DNA from: Bacteroidota bacterium
GTDB taxonomy: Bacteria; Bacteroidota; Rhodothermia; Rhodothermales; UBA10348
NCBI GenBank assembly: GCA_029262835.1
Contig: JAJCYQ010000023.1
Location: 40,767 to 104,766 of the forward strand
Length of the DNA: 64,000 nucleotides
Direction of reading: 5' to 3'
Below the pieces are notes generated by a model, which ran no database searches, was not told the DNA's origin, and was given only the letters and a program-made list of their open reading frames with translations. The translations under genes were made by a program, and so were the position numbers. Shown one piece after another: positions 17,626 through 26,085 of the stretch (its first letter is position 1; the number at the start of each line of letters is the position of its first letter).

Positions 17626-19283
17626 TATCGACTCGGGAAGTCCAGGGCGCGGAGCAGCGCATGCACGACGAGTTGCCCCGCCGGGTCGCTTTCTCCTGGC
17701 GCAGTGAAGTTTTCCGTACTGTTCAAATCGTTCAGGAGGGGAAGCGCCATGAGCGCAATGCGGCGGTCGCTGCTTATGGATGCGACCGTCGTCGGGTCGG
17801 TCCAGTCGCCGCTGCCCCCGCTGGCCGAACGGAACCGGAACGCTCCTGTGTAAAGGGGCTCGATGTTGGCGCCGACGGCCCGGTATGGCCGCAGATTGAT
17901 GAAGAAGCGGTTCGATTCGAGCGGTGGCAGGCCGAGCGATGTCCCGATTGTGGTGGGCGTCACCGGTGCGCCTGTACCAAGTTCAAGGCGCCGGACGGAA
18001 TCAGGGACCACCAGTGGCTCGGAAAGCGGCAGGAGGAGTACCGCTGCGTTGTCTGTAAAGTCTGTGTCGACGGTGGGCACATTTACAGGGCTATGGACGA
18101 GCATTTTTCCACCGTTTCCGAAAAATTCGGCCATGGCGGGGGCAACAAACGGCATGTTGTCCGTGCCCACGTTGCCGGTCGTGCTCGTCGACACCCAGTA
18201 TATGTACCTGTAGAGCGAGAGGGTGAGCCGGAGCATGGGTTCAGCCACCGGGGGTAGCGCAGATGACCGGGGTACGGTGCCAGACGAGCCTGTTGTAAAC
18301 GGCTCCGAAATGTCCCATGTGTCCACAGGGCTTCCAGCTGGCAAAAAAGCCTCAAGTACGCCCAGATGATATTGCTGGACGACGGGATTCGTGGCCAGCC
18401 GGTAGTCATTCACATACAGGATGTCGGATGCATTCCGCTTGACGCGCCAGGTGAATCGCTCAATGGTGCTCGTCGTGTCTGCCTGGTCTGTCGTTCTGAT
18501 ATAGAAGGTGTTGTCAGCGTCGAGCAGCATGCCCGGGACGACGAGCGAGGTCGCCTCAACGCCGCGCCCGAGGAAAAGGCGGGCATCTACTTCGCTGGCT
18601 GTAGTTACCTGGTTCTGGTCGCCGACGAGCGTTACGAAATCGAATTCAGGTGGTATTTCAACAAAAGAGGTACTGTCATTCAGACTGAGACCAATCGATT
18701 TCAGGTTCTGTACGCCGTCCGGGTCGTCCGGGACGAAAGCAAAGCTGATGACAGGAAAAGTGGTATCCGGTGGCAATTCAAACTGGCTGAACCGGATGGT
18801 GGGCGGCGAATTCTGGATTGGAAATACGCTGCGTGCGGGTGACGGGTCTTTTTCGCCCTCGTTGTCTACCGCGCGGACTTCAACAATCACATTGGCTACA
18901 GATTCGCCGGACGGCAAAGGAAGTAGGAGGAGCGAGTCGTTACGTGTCGTGAATATCCACCCAGCGTCACCTGCCGGAGACTCCGTAGCCGGAAAGACGC
19001 GCAGGTCGAAACCGGATACAAAGCCATCGGGGTCATCTCCCGACCAGGAAAGTCGCAGTGTGGACAGCAGCCGGTTATCATCGGCCAGATTGTCGACGAG
19101 CGATTCATCCCGCACACTGAGCGACGTGTTGGGGGGCTCGTTCTGAAGGGAACTGCCTTCAAAATCGCTGTCACAACTGGTCAGCGTGACCAGAAAGAGC
19201 AGGGTCAACAGAAGAATGACCAGCCGCGACTGGCGGTCGTCAACAGTCGGGAATGCGAACACGGGGTGACGGAATAGGGTCAT
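17625..19283 (-). CDS. Large lipoprotein with Fn3/Ig-like repeats and a possible amidotransferase-like domain
   Basis: 552 aa. The long N-terminus RLVILLLTLLFLVTLTSC is a lipoprotein signal. Two immunoglobulin/fibronectin-like segments follow (RLSWSGDDPDGFVSGFDLRV; FAFVPDDPDGVQNLKSIGLS). From about residue 290 the pattern ILYVNDYR...LGVLEAFLP...YIYWVSTS...MAEFFGNGGKMLVHS resembles class I glutamine-amidotransferase-like folds found in surface proteins, without an obvious catalytic triad. Function unknown; it may bind substrate for the adjacent TonB receptor, whose start overlaps its stop by 1 nt. A strong terminator-like hairpin lies immediately upstream of its ATG. Confidence 0.8.
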   Translation of the reverse strand: MTLFRHPVFAFPTVDDRQSRLVILLLTLLFLVTLTSCDSDFEGSSLQNEPPNTSLSVRDESLVDNLADDNRLLSTLRLSWSGDDPDGFVSGFDLRVFPATESPAGDAGWIFTTRNDSLLLLPLPSGESVANVIVEVRAVDNEGEKDPSPARSVFPIQNSPPTIRFSQFELPPDTTFPVISFAFVPDDPDGVQNLKSIGLSLNDSTSFVEIPPEFDFVTLVGDQNQVTTASEVDARLFLGRGVEATSLVVPGMLLDADNTFYIRTTDQADTTSTIERFTWRVKRNASDILYVNDYRLATNPVVQQYHLGVLEAFLPAGSPVDTWDISEPFTTGSSGTVPRSSALPPVAEPMLRLTLSLYRYIYWVSTSTTGNVGTDNMPFVAPAMAEFFGNGGKMLVHSPVNVPTVDTDFTDNAAVLLLPLSEPLVVPDSVRRLELGTGAPVTPTTIGTSLGLPPLESNRFFINLRPYRAVGANIEPLYTGAFRFRSASGGSGDWTDPTTVASISSDRRIALMALPLLNDLNSTENFTAPGESDPAGQLVVHALLRALDFPSR

Positions 19284-19285
19284 GT

Positions 19286-19327
19286 TGAAAAAAGAACAAC
19301 CCTGGGGCGCCTGGCGGCGCCCCAGGG
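19286..19327 (-). terminator. Intrinsic terminator or attenuator hairpin directly before the 19283 start codon
   Basis: Read on the minus strand: a perfect 12-bp GC-rich stem (CCCTGGGGCGCC / GGCGCCCCAGGG, plus-strand arms 19300-19311 and 19316-19327) with a 4-nt loop, followed by TTGTTCTTTTTT. This is a textbook Rho-independent terminator for the 19351-21525 gene. The U-tract ends only a few bases before the ATG of the next gene, so it may also act as an attenuator controlling readthrough. Confidence 0.85.
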
Positions 19328-19350
19328 CATTCTTTCAGATCGCACGTGCG

Positions 19351-21525
19351 TTATTTCACAAGCATCATGGTGCGCGTCAGGCTCTTCTCACCCGTCTGCA
19401 GACGGTAGAGGTAGAGACCGCCTGCGAGACCTTCTGCCTCAAAGCGGGCAGTGTGCTCACCAGCTGTCTTGTCCTCTGAGACAAGCGTCGTCACCTTGCG
19501 GCCCAGTACGTCATACACTTCGAGCGTAACCGGTCCGGTTGTGCCGACCTCATAGCGGATTTCGGTCGATCCCGTGAACGGGTTCGGGAAATTCTGCTGG
19601 AGCGCCACAACGCGTGGGAGTACGTCATCCTCGTTCGCCACGTTCGTGACTTCGCCGATGTCGTCAAGGCTTCCGGGCTCCAGCTTGAAGTTGCTGAAGG
19701 AGAACCAGAGCGTGCCCTGTACGAATGCCAGTGTTTCGCCTTCCGCAAATACGGTGCCTGGATCACCACCTTCATAGGACAGGTTGCTCGATGCATCGTC
19801 GACGCGAAGGGCATCGTCATCTGTACCATTTGAGACGTTGAACTCACCGAAAGGCCCACTTGGCGCATCCGCGTTTGTTGCGGTCACTGTCACGTTCTCG
19901 ACGCGAACGAACATGCCTTCAAGAGACTCCGCCACCTCTGAATCCTGCAGTGCGCTCGTTGGCACAACGATGGGGCTGAAGATATCACCTCCTGTCGACA
20001 CGATTTCAAAGGTGTAATCACGCAATTCAGTCAGGTCGAAACTCTCGCGAACCTCGGCGTTCGTAATCCGAATTACGTCTCCCTGGTTCACACCGGCTGC
20101 GAGCAGAGGGTTGCCAGAGCTACGGAGTGTCAGGCCTGACCAGGGGCTGGCACCGTCCTGGACGGCCAGAACGCCTGTCGCCGGGTCAGTCATGACGGTC
20201 ACTTCCAGATCCATATCGACGACGAAGCGGTCGAAGGGTGAACTGCTGGAACCCGAAGCTGGCTCCTGGATGTCACGAACGTCCGTGATCCCATCAAACA
20301 ACACGCGGTACGAGTTCTCTACCGTAGTCGACACGGCGCCTTCGTTGTCCGTTGCGCTGATCGTGAATGTGACAAATGAGCGGTCAGCCTGAGCAGGAAT
20401 CTGGAACGTCCATGTTCCATTTCCAGCATCCGTGCCCGCGACGGTACCCGAGGCTCCGCCGGAAGTCGTGAAATCCAGCGAAGTTGACGTCAGCGTACGT
20501 GTCTGATCGACTGCAATATCCGCAGCAATCGTCACCGGGTTGTTGCCTGGAATGGTAGACGGCAATTCAATATTTGAGATATTCGGCGGCGTCTGCGTGA
20601 TAACCAGATCGGCATCTTCCCATGGCGTGATCTTGATCAGAGCAACCGCAGGATCTCCAATCTCGAACGGGTCGAAATCCGAACGCAGAAGCGCAAATCC
20701 CTGCACGTTCACGGTCGCACCCACCGGAGGCGCCGTAAAGTCGTTCGTTGCATTGAAGTCGGACGGGTAGTCCGTGCGGTCATTGCGGAATTGCAGCGAA
20801 ATGTCGTCGTTGGAAATGACGGCGTTTGTTGCCAGGTCGCGAAGGGCCCAGTTCGGGCGGTCGTCTGTCCGGTTGGGAGACTGGAAAACCTGGACGCCTT
20901 CAATACGGACAAAGTCCTGGTGCAGCGCACTGAAGTTGTCCCAGTTGGCACGTCCCTGATTAGTGCCCGTCGGCTCGTTCAGATCGGCGATTGTGACGGT
21001 CCGTGGCTCCAGAATGGAGGCTGGCAGGCCCTGGTCCTGGTATGTCCCGAGGAACTCTACATTCGATGGAGAGAACTGGATGCCGACACCAAAGTAGGCG
21101 ATTTCGCCCGTGAAGCGGACGACATCACCCACGAACAGGTTCAGCGAGCCGGTCGCGCGGAAGTTTCCATCCACAACCTGCATGACCTGTCCATCAAATC
21201 CAGCCGTAGCCGCATTCACGTCACGAACAAAATAGTGGACGCGTGAGGGTTCGTTTGTTGACGAGTTGACGCTCGATAGACCGGAATTACGGGGGTCGGA
21301 GACGACGACAGCCGTAAACTGGACGGTTTCACCCTCGAATGGGGAGCGGATATTGGCAACGATATCATCGAAAGTGATATCGGCACCAAGCGCATTCGCA
21401 GCATCAATACCTGCCTGCGGGATGGCATTGATCTCGGCAATGGTTGAGACGGTCTGAGCCTGTGTCGTCTGGATGGCAAATGCTGCAATGAGCAGTAGCA
21501 TCCAGGTAGTAGCCAGTTTTTTCAT
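19351..21525 (-). CDS. T9SS-secreted multidomain protein with OB-fold-like and Ig-like modules
   Basis: 724 aa. Signal peptide (TTWMLLLIAAFAIQTTQAQ), then an N-terminal module (GETVQFTAVVVSDPRNSG... GDVVRFTGEIAYFGVG) resembling OB-fold domains that accompany extracellular nucleases. A middle Ig-like section (IAADIAVDQTRTLTSTSLDF) and a second OB-like half (GVNQGDVIRITNAEVRESFD) follow. The C-terminus is a clear type-A sorting domain: LQQNFPNPFTGSTEIRYEV, LEVYDVLGRKVTTLVSED, GLAGGLYLYRLQ and a basic MMLVK end. It has no catalytic signature of its own. It is co-oriented with the EEP nuclease at 11286. T9SS export is well supported; the nucleic-acid link is inference. Confidence 0.85.
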   Translation of the reverse strand: MKKLATTWMLLLIAAFAIQTTQAQTVSTIAEINAIPQAGIDAANALGADITFDDIVANIRSPFEGETVQFTAVVVSDPRNSGLSSVNSSTNEPSRVHYFVRDVNAATAGFDGQVMQVVDGNFRATGSLNLFVGDVVRFTGEIAYFGVGIQFSPSNVEFLGTYQDQGLPASILEPRTVTIADLNEPTGTNQGRANWDNFSALHQDFVRIEGVQVFQSPNRTDDRPNWALRDLATNAVISNDDISLQFRNDRTDYPSDFNATNDFTAPPVGATVNVQGFALLRSDFDPFEIGDPAVALIKITPWEDADLVITQTPPNISNIELPSTIPGNNPVTIAADIAVDQTRTLTSTSLDFTTSGGASGTVAGTDAGNGTWTFQIPAQADRSFVTFTISATDNEGAVSTTVENSYRVLFDGITDVRDIQEPASGSSSSPFDRFVVDMDLEVTVMTDPATGVLAVQDGASPWSGLTLRSSGNPLLAAGVNQGDVIRITNAEVRESFDLTELRDYTFEIVSTGGDIFSPIVVPTSALQDSEVAESLEGMFVRVENVTVTATNADAPSGPFGEFNVSNGTDDDALRVDDASSNLSYEGGDPGTVFAEGETLAFVQGTLWFSFSNFKLEPGSLDDIGEVTNVANEDDVLPRVVALQQNFPNPFTGSTEIRYEVGTTGPVTLEVYDVLGRKVTTLVSEDKTAGEHTARFEAEGLAGGLYLYRLQTGEKSLTRTMMLVK

Positions 21526-21542
21526 GGGTTCTGTCAGGTTGG

Positions 21543-23741
21543 TTATTTGATGATGACGAACTTGCCACGCTGAACGTCGCCGTCGTCAAGGTCTTTCACG
21601 GTGAACAGGTAAAGGCCTCCAGCGAGCCCCAGGCCGTTGTCGGACAACAGGTCCCAGGAATGTTCACCACCAGGCTGGATGCGACCAGGCGCGCTGAAGT
21701 CGTCAAACCACCGGGTATCCCCGATGTAAGTCTCAGCGTCATGATCGAGTGTCGCTACGATTTCACCCGCGAGCGTGTAGATCCTGATCTGGGATCGCGG
21801 CGGGAGATTGTAAAAATTGAGTTTGCGCGTCCGGTTCGAGTCGCCGTCCCAGGCGGCATTGACGCGGTAGGGGTTGGGATAGACGCCGACCTCCTGCGTG
21901 CCTTCATCATCGGCGGGCGTGCCAGGGAACACCCGGATGCTGTTCGCCACACGGGATGACTCGAACGGATTGAGCCCGGCGTCCGGGTCTCCACGGTCGA
22001 ATGCCGTCACGGCAAACAGGTACTGCCAGCCGTTACGCAGGTCACGCGCTTCAAAACGATACCAATATTCGGTCGGGTCGCCCTCGAACTGGCGGGCCTC
22101 GTCGAGTTCGACTTCTCCGAAGCCGTTGTTGAAGCCGGTCCGATTTCCGGCCACGTCGTACTGTGCAATGAGTGACGCCGCGTCGGCGATATTGCCTCCG
22201 CGATCGTCACCGGGATCCGAGCGGTAGAGCCGGTAGCCTTCGAAGTCCTGTTCACCCGTTACGGGATCAACCGATTCTTCAGCCGTCCGGTCCCAGTAGA
22301 GTGCCACAACCGGGGTATCGGTCGCCGGGTCCCGCTCGAATTCAACGCGGACACGGGGCGATGCCGGGGGCTCCGGAATCAGATACCGATCCAGCACGCC
22401 GTTTCCATTCACATCCTCGCCAGCATCGAGCCGGCCATTGAAGTTATTGTCCTCGCCGCCATACGTGCGCCGGGCCCACTGGATATTGTTGGCAAGCAGG
22501 GCGCGGGTTTCGGGCGTATCGACTGACTTGCCACCTGGACCTTGGAATTCCTCTGGTTTGAGGGCGGCAACGAGCGCGAACGTGACCTGGAGGGTATCGC
22601 CGGGGAGGACCTGGGGGACGGGTCCCATGGGCGTCAGGCCAATCCAGTTACCTGCCGAAATCTGTCCATCGGTCCGAAGGCGCGTGAACCAGGCCTCTTC
22701 TGCGTCTTCAAGTTCTGCCTCGGACCCAAATTCGGCGGGATTTGGAAACGGCGTGGACATGCGGCGGTAGCGCTCGTCGTCATTTCCGGGTCGGTTCAGT
22801 TCGTCGCTTCCTCCCGAGAAAAGCCACCAGCGCGGGTTGACTACGGGGGGCTGCAGGCCGTCTGCAACGAACTCATCGGCTACGGCCGGATGGAAAAAGC
22901 GCTTGCGGCCGGTCGCGGGATCACGCCACTCGGCGCCAAGGACAGCGACCGATCCGTACGTGTTCAGAGTCTCTTCGGCGCCACCCGCATTGAATGCGTA
23001 CATGGTCTGGAGCGAATCAATGTACCCGAGTCCGCCTTTGTTGAAGAACGCGCCACCGGTGTCGTTCGTGGTATTCACATTGCGCACCACGAGGTCGTGG
23101 AAGAGGCCTACGTATACGTCCTCCCATGCGGCTACCGACGTGTTGATGATGTCGAAGTTCAAAATGGCAAACGACTCCGTGAACGGAAAATTCCACGCGA
23201 ATGTGGACATTTCAACGGTCATGCCGAGCCGGCCAGCCACGTCCGGAAGCTGGATGGACGTGTTCGGGAGCACGCTGGACGTGTCTTCAAATGCCGTAAG
23301 CAGATCCTGGTGACTGACGGCGTCGCGCGTGAATACTTCGGACGTCGGAAGAGACGAGCGTGTCCGGAAGAGCTGGTTCTGCGCGAATTCATAGCCCGTG
23401 GCACCGGGCGAGTACCCACCTGAAGACGTGACGGCACCTGTCCGGACCGTGATCGTGCCGTCTGAGCGACGCGCCCCGATCCAGAGACCTGCTTCAAACA
23501 GGTGCTCTACGCCTGAGTTCAGAGGAAACTCGAAGGAGGGATCACCCGTCGGATTGTTGCGCACGTTCGAGCGGCCCACGAAGCCAGCGTTCGTGACCGT
23601 GATACCCACGTTACCTACATCGATCAGGGCTTCCTCGAAAGAGGCCTGGGCACGAACCTCATGGGCAGGCGCTCTGGCCGTCACCACGAGGACGGCCAGG
23701 AAAACAGCAGGAAACAGGACAGATTGGTAGCGGAATAGCAT
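21543..23741 (-). CDS. T9SS-type secreted protein with calcium-loop motifs, unknown function
   Basis: 732 aa. Signal peptide (SVLFPAVFLAVLVVTARAPAHE), then a large extracellular region. At about residue 420 two adjacent DxNxNGxxD-type loops occur (NNFNGRLDAGED, VNGNGVLDRY), likely calcium-binding. A fibronectin-like segment follows (VVALYWDRTAEES...FEGYRLYRS). The C-terminus has sorting-domain features: VGVYPNPYRVNAAW, IRIYTLAGEIVATL, GLAGGLYLFTVKDLDDG and a final GKFVIIK. It is the first gene of the seven-gene co-oriented run, 17 nt before the OB-fold protein gene. A structural or adhesive surface role is possible; no enzyme signature seen. Confidence 0.82.
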   Translation of the reverse strand: MLFRYQSVLFPAVFLAVLVVTARAPAHEVRAQASFEEALIDVGNVGITVTNAGFVGRSNVRNNPTGDPSFEFPLNSGVEHLFEAGLWIGARRSDGTITVRTGAVTSSGGYSPGATGYEFAQNQLFRTRSSLPTSEVFTRDAVSHQDLLTAFEDTSSVLPNTSIQLPDVAGRLGMTVEMSTFAWNFPFTESFAILNFDIINTSVAAWEDVYVGLFHDLVVRNVNTTNDTGGAFFNKGGLGYIDSLQTMYAFNAGGAEETLNTYGSVAVLGAEWRDPATGRKRFFHPAVADEFVADGLQPPVVNPRWWLFSGGSDELNRPGNDDERYRRMSTPFPNPAEFGSEAELEDAEEAWFTRLRTDGQISAGNWIGLTPMGPVPQVLPGDTLQVTFALVAALKPEEFQGPGGKSVDTPETRALLANNIQWARRTYGGEDNNFNGRLDAGEDVNGNGVLDRYLIPEPPASPRVRVEFERDPATDTPVVALYWDRTAEESVDPVTGEQDFEGYRLYRSDPGDDRGGNIADAASLIAQYDVAGNRTGFNNGFGEVELDEARQFEGDPTEYWYRFEARDLRNGWQYLFAVTAFDRGDPDAGLNPFESSRVANSIRVFPGTPADDEGTQEVGVYPNPYRVNAAWDGDSNRTRKLNFYNLPPRSQIRIYTLAGEIVATLDHDAETYIGDTRWFDDFSAPGRIQPGGEHSWDLLSDNGLGLAGGLYLFTVKDLDDGDVQRGKFVIIK

Positions 23742-23780
23742 ACAGTACGTGGTTCAGGCCGCGGCAATTCGCTGAAAACC

Positions 23781-23814
23781 GTGAACAGTGAACATAGCAG
23801 TTTTCAAGCGGTTG
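23781..23814. promoter_or_regulatory. Operator-like repeats in the divergent 23742-23842 gap
   Basis: The 101-bp gap between the secreted-protein gene (minus) and the methyltransferase gene (plus) holds a 7-bp tandem direct repeat (GTGAACA twice, 23781-23794). It is flanked by an imperfect inverted repeat, GCTGAAAAC on the left and GTTTTCAAGC on the right. It could be a regulator site for the long envelope run. No promoter of certain type was identified. Confidence 0.3.
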
Positions 23815-23842
23815 GTAAAGGCAAAGTTTTACACACTACACA

Positions 23843-24556
23843 ATGTTAACCGGACATTCTCGCGTTTTCAAGGCTGAAATCAGTTCGCTGTCGGTTTTCG
23901 TTCTACTCGCCGCTACCATTTCAACAGGGTGCGCGGGGGAGCGCGACCGTAGTACCTGGATGGGACGCGAAATTGCCGGTGTCATGTCGTCCGAGCACGG
24001 CGCTGTCTGGCTTGACCGCCCCGAGCGGGATGCTGAAGAACTGCCAGGCCGGCTGTTCGCCGCGCTGCGGCTGACCGCGTCGGATCATGTGGCCGATATT
24101 GGAGCAGGAACAGGATTTTTTACCTTCCCACTCGCTGAACGCGTGCCGCATGGACGTGTATACGCGGTAGAGGTACACGAAGCGTTCGTGGACACGCTCC
24201 ACGCGCGCGCCGGGAGGCTTGCTGTGCGCAACGTGGTCCCGGTACTGGGGGCGGTCGACAACCCATCGCTTCCCGAGGAGCGCCTGGATCTCGTCCTCAT
24301 TGTTTCCTCCTACCACGAATTCTCGCATCCACAGGAAATGATGGCGCACATCTACCAGGCACTCCGGCCGGGTGGACGACTCGTCATCGTGGAGTATCGG
24401 GGCGAAGACAGGACAATTCCCGTCGAGCCGCTGCACCGCATGACCGAGGCGCAGATCCGTCTCGAAATGGAGGCGGCTGGCTTCGAGTGGCTCGAAACAC
24501 TCGACATCCTGCCCATGCAACACGTGGTTACGTTCCGGCGGCCGGTGGAGCCGTGA
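23843..24556 (+). CDS. Class I SAM-dependent methyltransferase with an export/lipoprotein-like N-terminus
   Basis: 237 aa. SAM-binding motif I is VADIGAGTGFFTFPLAE (residues about 80-96), followed by GRVYAVEV and the later post-motif LRPGGRLVIVEYRGED. Upstream lies a conserved-looking WLDRPERDAEELPGRLFAAL segment. Before that, the N-terminus has a hydrophobic stretch ending in Cys (SSLSVFVLLAATISTGC), i.e. a signal peptide with a plausible lipobox. Homologues with signal peptides are known to me in this family, but how SAM would be supplied outside the cytoplasm is unclear. Substrate unknown. Divergent from the T9SS cargo run, convergent with the AlkA-like gene. Confidence 0.82.
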   Translation: MLTGHSRVFKAEISSLSVFVLLAATISTGCAGERDRSTWMGREIAGVMSSEHGAVWLDRPERDAEELPGRLFAALRLTASDHVADIGAGTGFFTFPLAERVPHGRVYAVEVHEAFVDTLHARAGRLAVRNVVPVLGAVDNPSLPEERLDLVLIVSSYHEFSHPQEMMAHIYQALRPGGRLVIVEYRGEDRTIPVEPLHRMTEAQIRLEMEAAGFEWLETLDILPMQHVVTFRRPVEP

Positions 24557-24578
24557 CGGCCATGTGGACGGATGGCAT

Positions 24579-25202
24579 TCAGGCGGGTATGTCCAGGCTC
24601 CGCCACAGATACCACGCCGCAATGGTCCTATAGGGCTTCCAAGGGGTCGATGCGTCGGCCGCGTCGGCCGGGGCGGGCAGCTCGTCGAGCCCGTAGAGGC
24701 GCGCCAGCCCTTTCCGGATTCCGAGGTCGGATGCCGGAAATACATCGGGGCGTCCGAGGCAGAACATGAGGTACATCTGGACCGTCCAGGGGCCGATGCC
24801 CTTGACGCTTGTGAGACGCGCCTCTATTTCCGCATTTTCCATGGTGGCCATCACGCTGGCGCCAGGAATCTGGCCGTCTGCGGCGTGCCGGGCGAGATCC
24901 ATGATGGCCGTTGTTTTGGCGCGCGACAGGCCAGCAGAGCGCAGGGCATCTGGGTGGGTCTCCAGAATGACGTCCGGTTGCGCGGGGTTGCCTGTGATGG
25001 CCAGGAGCCGACCGTGGATGGTGGCCGCGGCCTTCCCTGTGAGTTGCTGGTAGACAATATTGCGAACGAGCGCCTCGAACGGTGGCTCCTCAGTCCGGGG
25101 CGTGAGGGTGACGGGTCCTGCACGGCGAATGAGCGCGCCGAGGGCAGCGTCAGACGCCGTAAGGTGACGCAGGCACTGGTCGATATCGAAAGGCCAGGAC
25201 AT
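24579..25202 (-). CDS. DNA-3-methyladenine glycosylase II (AlkA-type, HhH-GPD)
   Basis: 207 aa from the ATG at 25202 (start MSWPFDIDQC); the 359-aa ORF-track version extends into non-homologous sequence that overlaps the opposite gene. The HhH-GPD core is clear: FEALVRNIVYQQLTGKAA, then LTSVKGIGPWTVQMYLMFCLG (helix-hairpin-helix) and VFPASDLGIRKGL containing the catalytic Asp. It lacks the N-terminal TBP-like domain of E. coli AlkA, as is usual for short bacterial versions. It removes alkylated purines from DNA. It is convergent with the methyltransferase gene (22-nt gap) and divergent from the TauE/UreH-like gene. Confidence 0.93.
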   Translation of the reverse strand: MSWPFDIDQCLRHLTASDAALGALIRRAGPVTLTPRTEEPPFEALVRNIVYQQLTGKAAATIHGRLLAITGNPAQPDVILETHPDALRSAGLSRAKTTAIMDLARHAADGQIPGASVMATMENAEIEARLTSVKGIGPWTVQMYLMFCLGRPDVFPASDLGIRKGLARLYGLDELPAPADAADASTPWKPYRTIAAWYLWRSLDIPA

Positions 25203-25269
25203 GGTGTATATTCCGGTTTGAGCACATTGGATGCGGACGTAAAGATACACCTTGGAGGGAGCGCTTTTC

Positions 25270-25902
25270 GTGGATTGGATAGTGACCGCTGTCGTGCTGG
25301 CCATCGGGGGCAGCCTCCACTGCATGGGGATGTGCGGAGGATTTGCCATGCTGGCGCATGCGGGAGGTCGTGCGGGGCAGCGTTTTCTGGCGTACGGGCT
25401 TGGAAAGACGTTCGTGTACGTCGCGCTCGGCATCGTTGCAGGGGCCGTTGGACAGGCCGTGTCGGTAACGCCGGTGGCGTCGCGCACACTTCGCGTGGTC
25501 GCAGGTATCGTCATGATCGTGTCCGGTCTACAGCTCGGGGGGTGGGTCGCTCTCGAGCGGCTGTATATGCCACGGGCGGCTGGAAGGATCGTGGATGCCC
25601 TGGCGTCCCGCTTACGGCAGGCGTCGGTGGCTGGCCGTTTTGCTATGGGGGCGCTCAATGGACTCCTGCCTTGCGGCCTGCTCTATGCGGCGCTTGGGGG
25701 AGCGGCGGCGACGGCCCTGTGGTGGGAAGGGGCGCTGTTCATGGCCGTTTTTGGACTGGCTACGCTGCCAGCGCTTCTCCTGGCTGCCCAGTTCGGACGG
25801 CTTCTGGATGCGGATCGCCGGCAGGTGCTCATTCGCGTTGGGGCCATCATGGTCATCGCTTTCGGCGTACTCCTGATTGTTCGCGTCGGGCACCAGATGT
25901 AG
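25270..25902 (+). CDS. TauE/SafE-UreH-like membrane protein, probable metal or redox partner of cbb3 biogenesis
   Basis: 210 aa. I choose the GTG at 25270 over the TTG at 25252 because a Shine-Dalgarno-like GGAGGGA (25254-25260) sits 9 nt before it. The product has about six TM helices. The first carries GGSLHCMGMCGGFAML, the Cys/Met-rich motif of the UreH/DsbD_2-like subgroup often encoded beside cytochrome cbb3 genes. A second conserved repeat is NGLLPCGLLYAALGGAAAT. Members are proposed to handle copper or electrons in cytochrome oxidase maturation; the role here is inferred from adjacency to ccoS, with which it is convergent (15-nt gap). Confidence 0.88.
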   Translation: MDWIVTAVVLAIGGSLHCMGMCGGFAMLAHAGGRAGQRFLAYGLGKTFVYVALGIVAGAVGQAVSVTPVASRTLRVVAGIVMIVSGLQLGGWVALERLYMPRAAGRIVDALASRLRQASVAGRFAMGALNGLLPCGLLYAALGGAAATALWWEGALFMAVFGLATLPALLLAAQFGRLLDADRRQVLIRVGAIMVIAFGVLLIVRVGHQM

Positions 25903-25917
25903 GGCGTTGAGGGCGTG

Positions 25918-26085
25918 TCAACCCGCCTTGGCACCATCATCGTCTTCGTCTTCGTCGACCAGCATGCGCATGCCGGGAGTGTCGACATCGTCGTACTGGC
26001 CCGAGCGGACGCTCCAGATGAATGCGGCTACGCCGACGCCCGCGAGGGCCAGTGCAAGTGGAACCAGGAAGTAGAGGACATTCAC
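25918..26085 (-). CDS. ccoS: Cytochrome cbb3 oxidase assembly protein CcoS
   Basis: 55 aa, missed by the ORF track because it is short and starts with GTG (26085). Translation begins MNVLYFLVPLALALAGVGVAAF, then WSVRSGQYDDVDTPGMRML, the unmistakable CcoS pattern of one TM helix plus a short cytoplasmic GQ[FY]DD-TP motif, and ends in an acidic tail. CcoS is needed for cofactor insertion (heme b and CuB) into CcoN. The GTGA at 26082-26085 is both its start and the stop of ccoI, arguing for coupled translation and supporting the non-ATG start. Confidence 0.95.
   Translation of the reverse strand: MNVLYFLVPLALALAGVGVAAFIWSVRSGQYDDVDTPGMRMLVDEDEDDDGAKAG

Noticed and set aside
16468-17853. 461-aa plus-strand ORF opposite the TonB receptor
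   Set aside because: It is antisense to a receptor with clear plug and barrel features; no domain or signal peptide.
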